Source: Fischerella thermalis PCC 7521
Lineage (GTDB): Bacteria > Cyanobacteriota > Cyanobacteriia > Cyanobacteriales > Nostocaceae
Reading direction: 5' to 3'
Length of the DNA: 64,000 nucleotides
NCBI RefSeq assembly: GCF_000317225.1
Contig: NZ_AJLL01000008.1
Span: forward strand, 30,184-94,183
This document shows positions 26,880-37,325 of this stretch, piece by piece (the first letter of the stretch is position 1; each line of letters begins with the position of its first letter). The translations under genes and the position numbers were made by a program. Under the pieces are notes generated by a model. It saw only the letters and a list, made by a program, of their open reading frames with translations, searched no databases and was not told where the DNA came from.

Positions 26880-28793
26880 TCACTCCGTCTTCAAATAAAG
26901 CTTTAACGCTTCATCCACCACATCCGTCATCGACTTACCTTGACTTTGAGCAGTTTTCTTCAGCACCGCATAAATATCATCCCGGACAGTAATCCGATGG
27001 CGTCCAACATTTGCAGCTTTAGCAAGCTTGGATTTGTAGGATTCAGTAAACTTACGAATTGCATCAAACCCAACGCGATCGCAAAAATCCCCAAAGCTTT
27101 CACCTTTTTTACGTGACTTTTTAAAGTACACAAAAATTGGCTCTAGGAAAGTTTCTAGATCATTATGATGTAACTTATCAATATAAGCCTTGGCCAACCT
27201 AGTTTGGTCTGGCGAACCACCCAACCATATCTGATAACTTTCGGGAGCGCTACCCACAAACCCTAATTCTGCCATATACGGACGAGCGCAACCGTTGGGG
27301 CATCCTGTCATTCTTACCACAAAATGCTCATTTGGTAAACCCACTTTATTTAACAAAGCGCGAATCCGTTCTAGAATTCCGGGAATAGCTCGTTCTGATT
27401 CCGTAATTGCTAAACCGCAAGTAGGTAAGGCTGGACAAGCCATCGAGTAACGGAAAATCTGGTCAATGCTATCAATATTGGTGACAACACCATAACCATT
27501 GAGAGTCTCTTCAATAGCTTGTTTATTCTCGGGTGCAATATCGTAGAGAATCACATTTTGATGGGGAGTCAAGCGGATAGGCAAGTTGTACTGCTCGACT
27601 ATTTGCCGTAAAGCGGTTTTCAGTTGGAAGTCGCCTTCATCTTTGATCCGGCCATTGTCGATGGAAATACCTAAGAACAGCTTGCCATCACCTTGTTCAT
27701 GCCAACCGAGGAAATCCTCGTATTTCCACTGTGGTAGAGGTTTGAAAGGTTCTAGCGGTTTGCCAAAATATTCTTCCACCATCGCCCGAAACTTATCAAC
27801 GCCCCAATCATGGATTAGATATTTTAATCTGGCGTGACGACGGTCTGTGCGATCGCCATAATCTCTTTGAGTGGCGACGATCGCTTTCACCATATCATAA
27901 ACATCTTCTTTTGCCACGTAGCAAATTTCATCTGCAACTCTGGCGAAAGTTTCTTCTTTGTTGTGTGTACGTCCTAAACCACCACCAGCAAAGACATTAA
28001 ATCCTGCTAGTTCTCCTTCGTTATCAGTAATTACCACTAAGGTGAGGTCTTGACTGTACAAATCAATCGAGTTGTCACCGGGAACTGTAACGCAAACCTT
28101 GAATTTGCGTGGCATGTAGTATGTGCCATAAATAGGTTCTTCTTTGTCGTGAAAAATAGTACCAGTGCCATTGCGTTCTCTTGCTGCTTTGACTTCTGGG
28201 TTTTCTTCACCACTGATGGCTTTTTCGCCATCTAACCAAATTTCGTAGTAAGCACCGGTTTGCGGTGTAAGTAACTCAGCGACATTCTCGGCATATTCCC
28301 AGGCGTACTGGTATTCTTTACTGTTTTTAAAAGGTGCTGGAGGAGCCATAACATTGCGGTTCAAGTCACCACAAGCTCCCAGCGTCGAACCCATGTTTGT
28401 GACAATACTAGCGATCGCTGCTTTGAGATTTTTCTTTAAAATTCCGTGTAACTGAAATCCTTGCCTGGTAGTAGCACGCAAAGTATGATTGCCATATTCA
28501 TCAGCTAGTTTATCTAGAGCCAGATATAACTGCGGCGGTACAAAACCACCAGGATTTTTTGTCCGCAGCATAAACTGATAATCTTTTTCCTGCCCTTTTA
28601 CCCGATTATCCCGGTTATCCTGCTGATAAGATCCGTGAAACTTAAGGATTTGTACCGCATCTTCGCTAAAATGCGTTGTATCCTGGAGAATTTCTGTAGC
28701 GACTGGTTCACGCAAAAAATTACTGCGTTCTTTGATTGCTTCTACTTTAGAAGGCTTACGGCTGGCGATGGGAAGAGGAGCGGATTTAACCAT
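26880..28793 (-). CDS. sir: Ferredoxin-dependent sulfite reductase
   Basis: 637 residues. Reduces sulfite to sulfide in six electrons from ferredoxin, in assimilatory sulfur metabolism. The N-terminal half has [27 protein letters not shown] and [14 protein letters not shown]; the four Fe4S4/siroheme cysteines are C453 and C459 (ACPALPTCG) and C498 and C502 ([16 protein letters not shown]). Odd: after residue about 598 there is a basic tail ([18 protein letters not shown], then [17 protein letters not shown]) that reads like a ribbon-helix-helix DNA-binding domain. Monocistronic, with an intergenic leader of about 240 bp upstream (28794-29036) that contains nothing clear. Confidence 0.95.
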   Translation of the reverse strand: MVKSAPLPIASRKPSKVEAIKERSNFLREPVATEILQDTTHFSEDAVQILKFHGSYQQDNRDNRVKGQEKDYQFMLRTKNPGGFVPPQLYLALDKLADEYGNHTLRATTRQGFQLHGILKKNLKAAIASIVTNMGSTLGACGDLNRNVMAPPAPFKNSKEYQYAWEYAENVAELLTPQTGAYYEIWLDGEKAISGEENPEVKAARERNGTGTIFHDKEEPIYGTYYMPRKFKVCVTVPGDNSIDLYSQDLTLVVITDNEGELAGFNVFAGGGLGRTHNKEETFARVADEICYVAKEDVYDMVKAIVATQRDYGDRTDRRHARLKYLIHDWGVDKFRAMVEEYFGKPLEPFKPLPQWKYEDFLGWHEQGDGKLFLGISIDNGRIKDEGDFQLKTALRQIVEQYNLPIRLTPHQNVILYDIAPENKQAIEETLNGYGVVTNIDSIDQIFRYSMACPALPTCGLAITESERAIPGILERIRALLNKVGLPNEHFVVRMTGCPNGCARPYMAELGFVGSAPESYQIWLGGSPDQTRLAKAYIDKLHHNDLETFLEPIFVYFKKSRKKGESFGDFCDRVGFDAIRKFTESYKSKLAKAANVGRHRITVRDDIYAVLKKTAQSQGKSMTDVVDEALKLYLKTE

Positions 28794-29036
28794 TGCTAAT
28801 TATATGTGTTCTCAAGAAGGCATCGGTAAGCGCCGAAGCGTGAATTTAGAAGCACCCATTCGGCTAATTGTTTCCCGGTAATCCGGTCGGCAATAAGAAG
28901 AATAGTCTAATTTTAACACGACAAAAAGCTGGGTTTTTCAGTAATACAATAATTAGCAAACCCAGCAATGTTACTTATAAATTATCAGTTATTTGTTACG
29001 TTCTCCAAAAATTTTTTGGCTAACCAAACAACCAAG

Positions 29037-29582
29037 CTACTTAAATCGATAGCCGATACCGCCATTAATGCTCACAGCAGAAGCAGAGCTATTTTCATAA
29101 GCATTAATTCCTAAAGTGGTATTACCATAAACGAGAAAGTTTTTAGCAACTTCAGATTCTACACCCGCAACCACTGCCACAGCATCTTTGTTACCACTGG
29201 GAGTTGGTTTACCGTTTGACTCCACAAATTGATAACCAACACCGACAAAAGCATTAGTGTTATTAGCAATACCCACATCAGCGGAAACATAGGGGGTGAT
29301 TGCGCTCGTCTCACTACTAAAGTTGATTTGACCGCGTGCAGAGAAAGGAGTGCTACCAAGCTTCAAACGACCAGCAACATTACCACCGAATGTAGCGTCA
29401 TCATTGTTTTGTCCGCCGCTGGTGACACCAGCAGCAAAACCAGCACCGACGTAGCTAGCATCTGTACCTTTTTTAATAGGAACAGGTTGAGCAGAAGCAG
29501 TATCAATTGATAGAAAAACAGGAGCAATTACCAAAGAAGATAAAGCAGAAATTGTCAAAACAGACTTGAAAAATCTTTGCAT
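29037..29582 (-). CDS. Secreted outer-membrane beta-barrel-like protein
   Basis: 181 residues from the ATG at 29582, which opens a signal peptide (MQRFFKSVLTISALSSLVIAP...ASAQP, cleavage near ASA-QP). The mature part alternates short polar and hydrophobic strands (YVGAGFAAGVTSG, GNVAGRLKLGSTPFSARGQINF, GINAYENSSASAVSINGGIGYRFK) and ends in Phe-Lys with an aromatic final strand, as in small eight-stranded outer-membrane barrels. Function unknown; a longer frame starting at 29651 is not favoured because it would precede the signal peptide. Confidence 0.7.
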   Translation of the reverse strand: MQRFFKSVLTISALSSLVIAPVFLSIDTASAQPVPIKKGTDASYVGAGFAAGVTSGGQNNDDATFGGNVAGRLKLGSTPFSARGQINFSSETSAITPYVSADVGIANNTNAFVGVGYQFVESNGKPTPSGNKDAVAVVAGVESEVAKNFLVYGNTTLGINAYENSSASAVSINGGIGYRFK

Positions 29583-30150
29583 ATCTTTGACCAAAAAATT
29601 GTATGATTTGCTTGTATATGTAATGTCGAAAATAGTACAAATATGTTCCAAGATTTTTCTAAAAAAATTGCATGATTTGAATCTTGCAGCAATATTAACA
29701 AGCCTAAATTTTAGCCCGGAAAACAGTCCTAGCGATCATCTACGGTCAATATGGCAGTTGCAAGTTTAAATAAATATATAAATATGTCAATAATTCATTC
29801 AATCCAATTTTTGGGATATCAAATAGACAGTTTTTGTAATGGCACAATATGAAAAAAATAGTTTGACAAGAAACATTTTTTCTAAGGATTCGTCTTCTAT
29901 TTCTCAAATTATTAATTGCATATTCAATATTACCTAAACACGAAAACTTCATACATCAAATATGATTGTCCTTTCTATAGGACACCTATTTGATTTTTAA
30001 AACACTAGTAGTCTGACAAGCCAACGCAAGCTAAGTAAAGACAATTAATATCTTGATGTGTATTATTTTTGCAAACTATTTCGGAATTAAGTCTAAGGAA
30101 TGAGTTCGATCTAGGATTTAATTAGTAGCTCTTGACATAGGAGAATTACT
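29583..30150. other. Intergenic region, nothing recognised
   Basis: About 570 bp, AT-rich, with a short repeated-looking tract but no supported gene. It presumably holds divergent promoters for the barrel gene and for the 84-residue gene at 30151. Confidence 0.5.
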
Positions 30151-30405
30151 ATGTTCTTGATGCATAAACCCTCAGGAACTCTAGTCGAGATTTTGACTCT
30201 AGACCGACTCTTCAACCCCTGTATCAAAGAAGTAATGGGGGTAACTCACGCAGGTGAAGAATTACAAGAACCTGATTCATACATGAAGTGGGAAATGATG
30301 TTCCCCTCTGGTGAGTCTTTACCGCGTTGTTGGCTAGATTCGCACTATCGTGATACGGAACACTATATTCGTAATCAGGAGTTTAGTGTTGCAGGGAATG
30401 GGTAA
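30151..30405 (+). CDS. Small conserved-looking hypothetical protein
   Basis: 84 residues with a good SD (AGGAG about eight bases before the ATG). The sequence is compositionally normal for a real protein (MFLMHKPSGTLVEILTLDRL, then WEMMFPSGESLPRCWLDSHY). I do not recognise a family. It resembles small acidic cyanobacterial proteins that are encoded singly. No membrane segment, no metal motif beyond two Cys. Confidence 0.6.
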   Translation: MFLMHKPSGTLVEILTLDRLFNPCIKEVMGVTHAGEELQEPDSYMKWEMMFPSGESLPRCWLDSHYRDTEHYIRNQEFSVAGNG

Positions 30406-30613
30406 TGGTTATTAATCATTCCTGATCCCCTGTCTCCCATCCCCGTTCCCTTTTATTGTTCTGATTGCAATGCTGTAATACTTCTTAAGACAGCGACTGA
30501 AGTATGAGTTTGACTCAAAGACATTCTTTCTTAGGAAGGTCGTTATTCTCTGAGGACATACCTATGGTTGAGATCAGAAAGATTTTATCCTGATTCTAGT
30601 CTGATCAAAAACC

Positions 30614-31231
30614 ATGCAAGCTCAATCGGAAGTATACACTCTTAATCCCAAAATAGAAAGAATTGCCAACATTTTGCATCTTGTTGGTTGGGTTAGCTTC
30701 TGGTTACAGCTTGGGTTGGGAGCAGCTTCCGCACTAATGTTAATATTTGCCATTTCAGGTCGTAACTTTAGTCAAGCAGTAGCACCCACCCCAGGAGTAC
30801 CAGTTCCTACCTACACTCAAGGCACAACCCCTGGAATTGGCATTAGTATATTTTGGGGAATTTGTGGCATTTTAGCTCTGTTATTTACTCTTTATTTAGC
30901 TTTTCGCATCACTCGCTTTTCCAAACGACTCCGCAATCCTGATCCCGCCTTACATCCACACAAAGCAGAAGTCATGAAAGTACTGCGAGTTGCTGTGATT
31001 GCTGGTTTTGTTGGCATGTTGCTAACTATTCTGGGAGGAGGCTCAGGCTTGGGTGTGCTACTGTCAAAATCTATCGCCCAGCCCCAGGGAGTAGCAATCT
31101 ATGACCCGAATCGTATTATTCGCTCGCTCGATATTTTTGTCGCTACGGCTAGTATGACTGGTATCACTGCTCATTTTATAGGGGCAGTTGCTTCTTTGGG
31201 ACTTTTTAATTGGCTACATCCTGAATTGTAA
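30614..31231 (+). CDS. DUF3611 family membrane protein (Tic21/PIC1-related)
   Basis: 205 residues with four membrane helices: HLVGWVSFWLQLGLGAASALML, GISIFWGICGILALLFTLYLAF, VLRVAVIAGFVGMLLTILGGGSG and MTGITAHFIGAVASLGLFNWL. This matches DUF3611, the family of chloroplast TIC21/PIC1 and cyanobacterial homologues, suggested to act in iron or protein transport at the inner envelope. A Pro/Thr-rich loop (APTPGVPVPTYTQGTTPG) lies between helices 1 and 2. The function in cyanobacteria is not settled. No operon partner. Confidence 0.82.
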   Translation: MQAQSEVYTLNPKIERIANILHLVGWVSFWLQLGLGAASALMLIFAISGRNFSQAVAPTPGVPVPTYTQGTTPGIGISIFWGICGILALLFTLYLAFRITRFSKRLRNPDPALHPHKAEVMKVLRVAVIAGFVGMLLTILGGGSGLGVLLSKSIAQPQGVAIYDPNRIIRSLDIFVATASMTGITAHFIGAVASLGLFNWLHPEL

Positions 31232-31263
31232 GCAACTTGTCCGATTCTACAGAAACAGATAAA

Positions 31264-31297
31264 TTGTAGAGACGTTGATCATCTGTCGTCTCTACAA
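31264..31297. repeat. Palindromic repeat (GTAGAGACG / CGTCTCTAC)
   Basis: TTGTAGAGACG (31264-31274) and CGTCTCTACAA (31287-31297) are perfect complements around a 12-base centre. It is a member of the dispersed palindrome family of the window, between the convergent DUF3611 and YggT genes, and may also serve as a transcription end. Confidence 0.8.
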
Positions 31298-31326
31298 ACA
31301 AACTCATATATTTTTTTCCTTTGCAT

Positions 31327-31611
31327 TCACCCAAACGATGGCAGGCTTGCCAGAGAGTTTACACCTTGTATTAACAAAGAGCCAATGATATTGAGTACTA
31401 AAAATGCCAATATCGGCGAGAAATCCATTCCACCCAAGGGGGGAATGATGTTACGGAAAATGTTCAAATAGGGGTCAGTGATTTGGCTCAAAGCAGCAAA
31501 TGGTTGATTGTACCAGTTGATGTTGGGGAACCAAGTCAGTAGAACCCTGATAATTAAGAGGGTGCTATAAATATTAATGAAAGTAGCAAGTGTGGAAATC
31601 AGTAAATACAT
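31327..31611 (-). CDS. YggT family membrane protein (YlmG-like)
   Basis: 94 residues with two membrane helices (LATFINIYSTLLIIRVLLTWFP and FSPILAFLVLNIIGSLLIQ) separated by NQPFAALSQITDPYLNIFRNIIPPLGG, the conserved loop of YggT/YlmG. Homologues influence nucleoid distribution and division in cyanobacteria and plastids. Typical family size. Single gene, separate from the YtxH-like gene upstream. Confidence 0.9.
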   Translation of the reverse strand: MYLLISTLATFINIYSTLLIIRVLLTWFPNINWYNQPFAALSQITDPYLNIFRNIIPPLGGMDFSPILAFLVLNIIGSLLIQGVNSLASLPSFG

Positions 31612-31772
31612 GGATTGGTTAGTTTCCTTTCCTGTGTAAGTGTCTATTTTGGTCTTAATATCTTAGATTTTAAGCTAGCTCAGGTCATGGTGTATGTTTT
31701 CACCAAATCAGTTAACAGTTACCAGTTTAATTTGATAACTGATAACTGATAAGTCGTTCCCCTTCCCAGCTT

Positions 31773-32126
31773 TCAAGCATCTTTCGTGAGAGACCTTTCA
31801 TTCACCGCCTGACTAGAGTTACTATTAACGTTGCCCAGTTGCTGCCGCACTTCATCTATTGTGGCATTCAACTGGGCTATTTTATCTTCCAGGGATCGCC
31901 GTGCTGTTTCCATCTCCATGCTGTCGGTTTCTGAACTCTTTATATGACGCCGTCGCAGAGATAATTTTTTGGCTTCTGTTGGGTTAATAGAGATTTGCTC
32001 CTCTTGTTCTGCTGCTAACTCGCTATCGCCGCGAGAAGCAACAACTGCACCCAAAACACCACCTACTACACTACCAACTATCGCTCCGAAGAAAAAACCA
32101 CTTGCAAAACCATCACGCTGACTCAT
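31773..32126 (-). CDS. YtxH-like small membrane protein with coiled coil
   Basis: 117 residues from the ATG at 32126. DGFASGFFFGAIVGSVVGGVLGAVVASRG is a glycine-rich transmembrane helix like those of YtxH proteins; the rest is charged and ends in a predicted coiled coil (RRSLEDKIAQLNATIDEVRQQLGNV). A ten-residue longer start at 32156 is possible but less typical. It lies 75 bp downstream of upp on the same strand, so the two may be co-transcribed. Confidence 0.7.
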   Translation of the reverse strand: MSQRDGFASGFFFGAIVGSVVGGVLGAVVASRGDSELAAEQEEQISINPTEAKKLSLRRRHIKSSETDSMEMETARRSLEDKIAQLNATIDEVRQQLGNVNSNSSQAVNERSLTKDA

Positions 32127-32200
32127 ATCTATTACCGCCAATAAAAAAAGCTGCACTTTTGGGTTGGTTAATAACTTTCCACTTCTAGCTGCATACTAGC

Positions 32201-32851
32201 TTAAGTCCCAAAGGTGCGATCGCCTGCATCCCCCAAACCTGGGACAATAAATCCCCGGTCATTTACTTGCTCATCTATGGTCGCAGTGTAAATTATTAAA
32301 CCAGGATAAGCCGCACCTAATTTTTGTAAAGCCGGGGGAGCTGCTACCACAGAAATAATTCTAGTTAAAGCCGGATCAACTCCCCGTTGTGTTAATTCTT
32401 CCATTGCCTTAATAATTGATCCGCCTGTAGCCAACATCGGATCGGTAATTAGTACTCGTGTTTGAGGATGAAATTTTTCTGGAAGTTTGTTCAAATAACA
32501 AGATGGTTGTAGAGTTGTTTCGTCCCGCACTAAACCAAGATGGTAAATTGATGCCAATGGTAGTAATGTTTGGGCTCCTTCTAGCAATCCTAAACCTGCT
32601 CGCAAAATTGGCACTACTGCCATTGGAACTTCTGGATCAATATAAGTTGCCGGACAGATACCTAAAGGACTCTGCACCGTTGTATCTTGAGTAGGCAACC
32701 ATTCTCGGGCAGCTTCATAGGTAAGCCAGCGTCCCAATTCAGTCATTGCACTGCGAAATAATACTGAAGGTGTGGCAGCATCGCGGGCAACTGCTAACCA
32801 ATGCTTGATTAAAGGATGCGGTGGAACATAAACACGCAATTGTAGCGTCAT
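32201..32851 (-). CDS. upp: Uracil phosphoribosyltransferase
   Basis: 216 residues. Converts uracil and PRPP to UMP in pyrimidine salvage. The PRPP loop VLITDPMLATGGSIIKAME, the PILRAGLGLLEG segment and the C-terminal uracil-binding FIVPGLGDAGDRTFGT are all present. The length fits the family. It is head-to-head with crtH (327-bp gap, no element recognised). Confidence 0.95.
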   Translation of the reverse strand: MTLQLRVYVPPHPLIKHWLAVARDAATPSVLFRSAMTELGRWLTYEAAREWLPTQDTTVQSPLGICPATYIDPEVPMAVVPILRAGLGLLEGAQTLLPLASIYHLGLVRDETTLQPSCYLNKLPEKFHPQTRVLITDPMLATGGSIIKAMEELTQRGVDPALTRIISVVAAPPALQKLGAAYPGLIIYTATIDEQVNDRGFIVPGLGDAGDRTFGT

Positions 32852-33178
32852 AGCCGGAATTAGGCGTTCTGTGATTGTATAACAACTGAAACATCATAAT
32901 ACTCTTTCCGATATCCGGCTATTAGCTAAAATAGGCACTCATCCAACATTGTTGATAATATTTTTCATTAATAGTTGACAGTTTTTCTCAATCAAAGTTA
33001 TATTAATAGTCAGTGTTCTCCTCTCTTTAAGGATCGGCAGACGGGATTGGCCAGCGATCGCAGGCTTTTCCCTCTTTTTTTTGGGCATAGGGGCGAGGGG
33101 AGCCGGGAAATAAATACGTAGAAGATGGTAATTTTAATTGTTATATATACTACATAAAATTAAAAGTAGTTTGTTGAT
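32852..33178. other. Divergent intergenic region, upp / crtH
   Basis: 327 bp with one HIP1-like GCGATCGC-flanking sequence near 33052. Otherwise AT-rich. Promoters for both genes must lie here but are not distinct. Confidence 0.5.
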
Positions 33179-34723
33179 ATGGCTAATTCCATAAAGAAAA
33201 TTCCCAATCCCCAAACCGTGATCACCGATATCTATTATGATGCAATTATCATTGGTTCTGGGATTGGTGGTCTGGTAACAGCAACTCAATTGGCTGCGAA
33301 AGGGGCCAAGGTACTTGTTTTAGAACGCTATCTCATTCCAGGTGGCAGCGCTGGCTATTTTGAACGGCACGGTTATCGCTTCGATGTTGGTGCTTCGATG
33401 ATTTTCGGATTTGGACAACGCGGTACAACCAACTTACTTACCCGTGCTTTAGATGCTGTGAATGTCAGTTTAGAAGTAATTCCCGACATGGTGCAGATTC
33501 ATTATCATCTGCCTAATGGTCTTGATCTGAAAGTTGAGCGGAATTACGAAAAGTTCTTACAAAATCTCATCACCTATTTTCCCCACGAAGCAAAGGGTAT
33601 TCGTCGGTTCTATGACGAATGTTGGCGAGTATTTAACTGCTTAAATTGCATGGATCTCTTATCTTTAGAAGAGCCACGCTATTTGATGCGGATGTTTTTT
33701 CAACATCCTTTAGCTTGTTTGGGATTATTGAGGTATTTGCCACAAAATGCTGGAGATGTAGCGCGACGATACATAAAAGACCCTCTATTGTTGAAATTTA
33801 TCGATATGGAATGCTATTGCTGGTCGGTAGTACCAGCAGACATGACACCGATGATCAATGCGGGAATGGTGTTTTCCGACAGGCACTATGGTGGTGTGAA
33901 CTATCCTAAAGGTGGTGTGGGTCAAATCGCTCAAAAGCTTGTAGAAGGTTTGATTCAAGCTGGAGGTAACATTAAGTACCAAGCAAGAGTCACGCAAATA
34001 CTCACAGAAAAAGGACGAGCCGTAGGTGTAAAATTAGCTAATGGTCAGATATATCGTGCTAAGCGTATTGTTTCTAATGCTACACGTTGGCATACTTTTC
34101 ATAAATTACTACCACAAAAAAATTTTCCGTCTAATGAGAAAAAATGGCAGCAATCATATCAAAAATCGCCTAGCTTTTTGACTCTACATATGGGCATTCA
34201 GGCATATTGTTTACCTGCCAAGACAGAATGCCATCATATTGTATTAGAAGACTGGGAGAAAATGGCAGATTCTGAAGGTACGATTTTTGTATCGATTCCC
34301 ACGTTACTTGACCCGGATTTAGCACCAGCTGGTTATCATATCGTTCACGCCTTTACTCCACATTGGATAAATGATTGGCAAGGTCTATCTGCAAAGAATT
34401 ATGAAGCAAACAAAGAGAAAGCTGCTTGGCGAATTATCGAGCGCCTGGAGAAGATATTTCCGGGGTTAGATGCAAGCTTAGACTACTTGGAAGTGGCAAC
34501 ACCACGCACTCATCGTCGCTTTTTAGGTCGTGAGGATGGTACTTACGGGCCAATTCCGCGACGTAAATTGCGGGGATTGCTAGCAATGCCGTTTAATAGA
34601 ACAGCAATTCCAGGTCTTTATTGTGTAGGAGATAGTACATTTCCTGGACAGGGTTTGAATGCAGTGGCTTTTTCTGGTTTTGCCTGCGCTCATCGAATCG
34701 CGGTAGATTTGGGGTTGGATTAG
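33179..34723 (+). CDS. crtH: Carotene cis-isomerase (prolycopene isomerase) CrtH
   Basis: 514 residues of the FAD-dependent phytoene-desaturase superfamily. The FAD-binding N-terminus is [28 protein letters not shown]; the family markers [34 protein letters not shown] and the closing [23 protein letters not shown] fit the CRTISO/CrtH branch rather than CrtP, CrtQ or CrtO. It converts tetra-cis-lycopene to all-trans-lycopene in the membrane. It stands alone. The cyclase stub and dispersed repeat follow it. Confidence 0.94.
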   Translation: MANSIKKIPNPQTVITDIYYDAIIIGSGIGGLVTATQLAAKGAKVLVLERYLIPGGSAGYFERHGYRFDVGASMIFGFGQRGTTNLLTRALDAVNVSLEVIPDMVQIHYHLPNGLDLKVERNYEKFLQNLITYFPHEAKGIRRFYDECWRVFNCLNCMDLLSLEEPRYLMRMFFQHPLACLGLLRYLPQNAGDVARRYIKDPLLLKFIDMECYCWSVVPADMTPMINAGMVFSDRHYGGVNYPKGGVGQIAQKLVEGLIQAGGNIKYQARVTQILTEKGRAVGVKLANGQIYRAKRIVSNATRWHTFHKLLPQKNFPSNEKKWQQSYQKSPSFLTLHMGIQAYCLPAKTECHHIVLEDWEKMADSEGTIFVSIPTLLDPDLAPAGYHIVHAFTPHWINDWQGLSAKNYEANKEKAAWRIIERLEKIFPGLDASLDYLEVATPRTHRRFLGREDGTYGPIPRRKLRGLLAMPFNRTAIPGLYCVGDSTFPGQGLNAVAFSGFACAHRIAVDLGLD

Positions 34724-34825
34724 GAATTAAGTACAAGAAAAAACTGATATCATGTCCGACTAATTGCTTATGATATAAAGCTTGGATCTTGAGCATTGGG
34801 CATGGTGAAAAAATAACTCATGATC

Positions 34826-34895
34826 ACCAATTACCCATTACCCATTACCAATTACCGACCCCGACGGATAATAGTAAGTGTTCAAGCGGACATGA
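34826..34895. repeat. Dispersed repeat, copy 2 (inverted relative to 15621)
   Basis: Its reverse complement begins TCATGTCCGCTTGAACACTT and continues through GTCGGTAATTGGTAATGGG, matching 15621-15687. It ends two bases before the cyclase stub at 34897. A short extra TCATGTCCG is also present at about 34752. Confidence 0.8.
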
Positions 34896-34896
34896 T

Positions 34897-34998
34897 ATGA
34901 ATGGTTTACCTGCACGCCATCCCAATCATTTCCAAGCGATCGCTCACATGGCGCTGGATATGCTAGATGCGATCACTAAACTTCCACTTCCACTTTAG
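34897..34998 (+). pseudogene. C-terminal remnant of a class III nucleotidyl cyclase
   Basis: 33 codons: MNGLPARHPNHFQAIAHMAL, then DMLDAITKLPLPL and a stop. GLP-x-(R/P)-x-x-H-x-x-A-I-A-x-M-A-L-D-M is the stretch following the central beta strand of class III adenylate/guanylate cyclases. There is no upstream catalytic part, and dispersed repeat copy 2 ends two bases before the ATG, so the gene appears truncated by repeat insertion or recombination. Probably not functional. Confidence 0.45.
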
Positions 34999-35000
34999 CC

Positions 35001-37091
35001 TTAAGTCCTGGCAATAGCCAGCGCCCGGCGTACAGCAGCATCAGTGTTGACAACACCGTAGCCGTGGACTATATCATAACCGGGATCACCAAGATCGTAA
35101 GCAGTCTCTGAAAGAATCGAGCGTATTTGTGTGGCTGTTAATCCTTGATTAACACTCCAGACTAATGATGCAATTCCTGTAACATTTGCAGTTGCTGCGG
35201 AAGTGCCACTGAAATAGTTTATGTAGTCAAAATTACTGTAGAAAGAGTTGGAGGTGTTGCGAGTAGCACTGGTAGAGGTAAATTCTGCTGGGGCCATGAG
35301 AGTTAAACCTTCCCCATAATTAGAACCATACCACTGTATACCTGCACTCGGATAATCAACTCGTGTTCCTGGCGTTTTCGGATTGCCGTAGTAGTCTTGA
35401 GTTCCCCAACAAGCCCCAACGGAGATCACATTTTGGTACTTCTTAGCTAAATCGGCAGGACTCGAAATAGTACTCTGATTACCATTACCAGCCGCGATGA
35501 CAAACAAAACATCGTCTTGATTGTTAGCGATGAGCTGTTCAAATGCTGTGGAGTATCCACCAGCTAGGCTGAGGTTAATTACTAAACGCTTATTTTGACT
35601 ATCTGCCCAATTTATTAATATCTGTGTGGCATCAGCTAAACTGTAATCCCCAGGGTTACCACCAACAACATCGACATGCATCAGCGCAGAATTCCAGTTG
35701 ATGCCAGCTATACCAATATTATTATTGCTAGCAGCAGCGATCGTTCCTTGGACTAAAGTTCCGTGAGAATCAGATGAATATTCATCAAAATAGTTATAAC
35801 TAATACTTTCGGTAAATCGCAAGTCTGGGTGAAGATAGCCGTTAATGTCAGTTGCTATTCCTGTATCTTCAATTCCCAGTAGTATCTGATCTGAACCTGT
35901 TGTGAACCGCCACGCTTTCTGCACATCCATCATGTGCAAGTTCCATTGTTGGTTAAATAGCGGGTCATTGGGTATTACCGACAAGTCAATTACAGTATCT
36001 GCAAACTTGATAGTGTCGATACCTTCAAAGAAAATTTGCTTACCGTCAGAGAAAGCGATCGCATCAAACACACGGGCTACTGAATCACCAGGATCGTAAA
36101 CTACGCCACCATTGGCGGTGTGAGCGTAATTAAACGCTTGGACTTGTGTAGATACAAAAGCAGAGAGGTCCAGTATATCTCGTCCTCCGCTACCAAAGTC
36201 GATATTACCTTTGCCAGAAAATACAGTTTGTGTAGAAGTCGATGTATAAACAAACGTATCTGCTCTGAGTGTACCCTGGTAACTGACGACAGTTGCAGGT
36301 GTGATGGATGTGCTATCGGCATCATCTACTGACTCTAGTTCATCGGAACTTTGACTCATTACCGTAGAATCCGGCGGTGTGAATGATAAACGTAGATTGT
36401 AAAAAGTTTGATTGCCGTTGTATGGATAAATTTCTACGTAATAGGTTCCGGCTGTTAAACTACTAGTAATAAATTCATCAGTATTAGTAATATTGGCAGA
36501 ACCTGCCAGAATCTCACCCTGCCAATTCAACAATCGCATATCTGCATCAGCAGCCAAATCTTTGAGTGATAAAGTCACATCGCCAGCAGTGTTGATGTTG
36601 AACTTATAGTAATCGTAGCTGTCAGATTTACCTACCCAATCTGTATAGCTAATAGCTTCTGTATTGGCTGAGATTTCACCTATATCCCAAGCTGTATCGA
36701 GAGTGTTACCTGCGTTGTCAATCGGTGTAGCCGAAACACTCAAGTCATATTTAGTTTTCGCTTTACCCTGAGAATAAACTCGAATGTGATAAGTACCAGC
36801 TTCTAAAATCTTGGTAATTGATTCGGCTTTTTTACCAGTACGCTTAGAAGCAGCAATGACTTCTCCCTTATCTACTAAACCGTTGCCATTCACATCCCGA
36901 ATCAATTGGACGTTGGCATTGGCACTCAAGCGAGTCAAGTCAAGTTGAAAACTACTTCTACCCTCAAGGGTAAATTGATAGTAATCGTTTTGATCTTTAA
37001 GAGAAACTCTATCAGTAAAAATCTCCGAATTATTTGTAAATGTAAAACTTCTAGCCTTATCTAAGGAATTGCCAGCAAGATCCGATGACAT
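35001..37091 (-). CDS. S8 subtilisin-like serine protease with N-terminal PPC domains
   Basis: 696 residues. Two pre-peptidase-like beta domains come first (about 10-120 and 125-235: DYYQFTLEGRSSFQLDLTRL; YDYYKFNINTAGDVTLSLKDL), then a Ser/Thr/Asp-rich linker with a haemolysin-like FSGKGNIDFGSGGRDILDLS segment. The peptidase S8 domain has triad D409 (GIEDTGI), H443 (DSHGTLVQG) and S631 (SGTSAATANVTG). No classical signal peptide is seen, so export by type I secretion or another route is possible; the type I-like exporter at 39122 is a possible link but not adjacent in an operon. PPC domains normally sit at the C-terminus; here they are N-terminal. Confidence 0.88.
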   Translation of the reverse strand: MSSDLAGNSLDKARSFTFTNNSEIFTDRVSLKDQNDYYQFTLEGRSSFQLDLTRLSANANVQLIRDVNGNGLVDKGEVIAASKRTGKKAESITKILEAGTYHIRVYSQGKAKTKYDLSVSATPIDNAGNTLDTAWDIGEISANTEAISYTDWVGKSDSYDYYKFNINTAGDVTLSLKDLAADADMRLLNWQGEILAGSANITNTDEFITSSLTAGTYYVEIYPYNGNQTFYNLRLSFTPPDSTVMSQSSDELESVDDADSTSITPATVVSYQGTLRADTFVYTSTSTQTVFSGKGNIDFGSGGRDILDLSAFVSTQVQAFNYAHTANGGVVYDPGDSVARVFDAIAFSDGKQIFFEGIDTIKFADTVIDLSVIPNDPLFNQQWNLHMMDVQKAWRFTTGSDQILLGIEDTGIATDINGYLHPDLRFTESISYNYFDEYSSDSHGTLVQGTIAAASNNNIGIAGINWNSALMHVDVVGGNPGDYSLADATQILINWADSQNKRLVINLSLAGGYSTAFEQLIANNQDDVLFVIAAGNGNQSTISSPADLAKKYQNVISVGACWGTQDYYGNPKTPGTRVDYPSAGIQWYGSNYGEGLTLMAPAEFTSTSATRNTSNSFYSNFDYINYFSGTSAATANVTGIASLVWSVNQGLTATQIRSILSETAYDLGDPGYDIVHGYGVVNTDAAVRRALAIART

Positions 37092-37325
37092 TTTTTACCC
37101 GGTATCTCAAACTACAGATAACTTTCATTACATCCATCATCTGTTTCTTTCGTAAGAAAATAACCTGATTTTACATGTCTTTAATCAATCAGCATCAAAA
37201 TTTTACCTGAACTTTAAAATTCTGCTGCGTAATTTTACTAGGACACTAGACTATAGGGTTTGGGAGTACAGCCAAAATTTGGATATCCTGTTGTTGGCTT
37301 GAACAAAATCTCAAACACATAAACA

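Noticed and set aside
34789..34998. 69-residue gene including the cyclase stub
   Set aside because: The first half is the dispersed repeat; only the last 33 codons look like protein.
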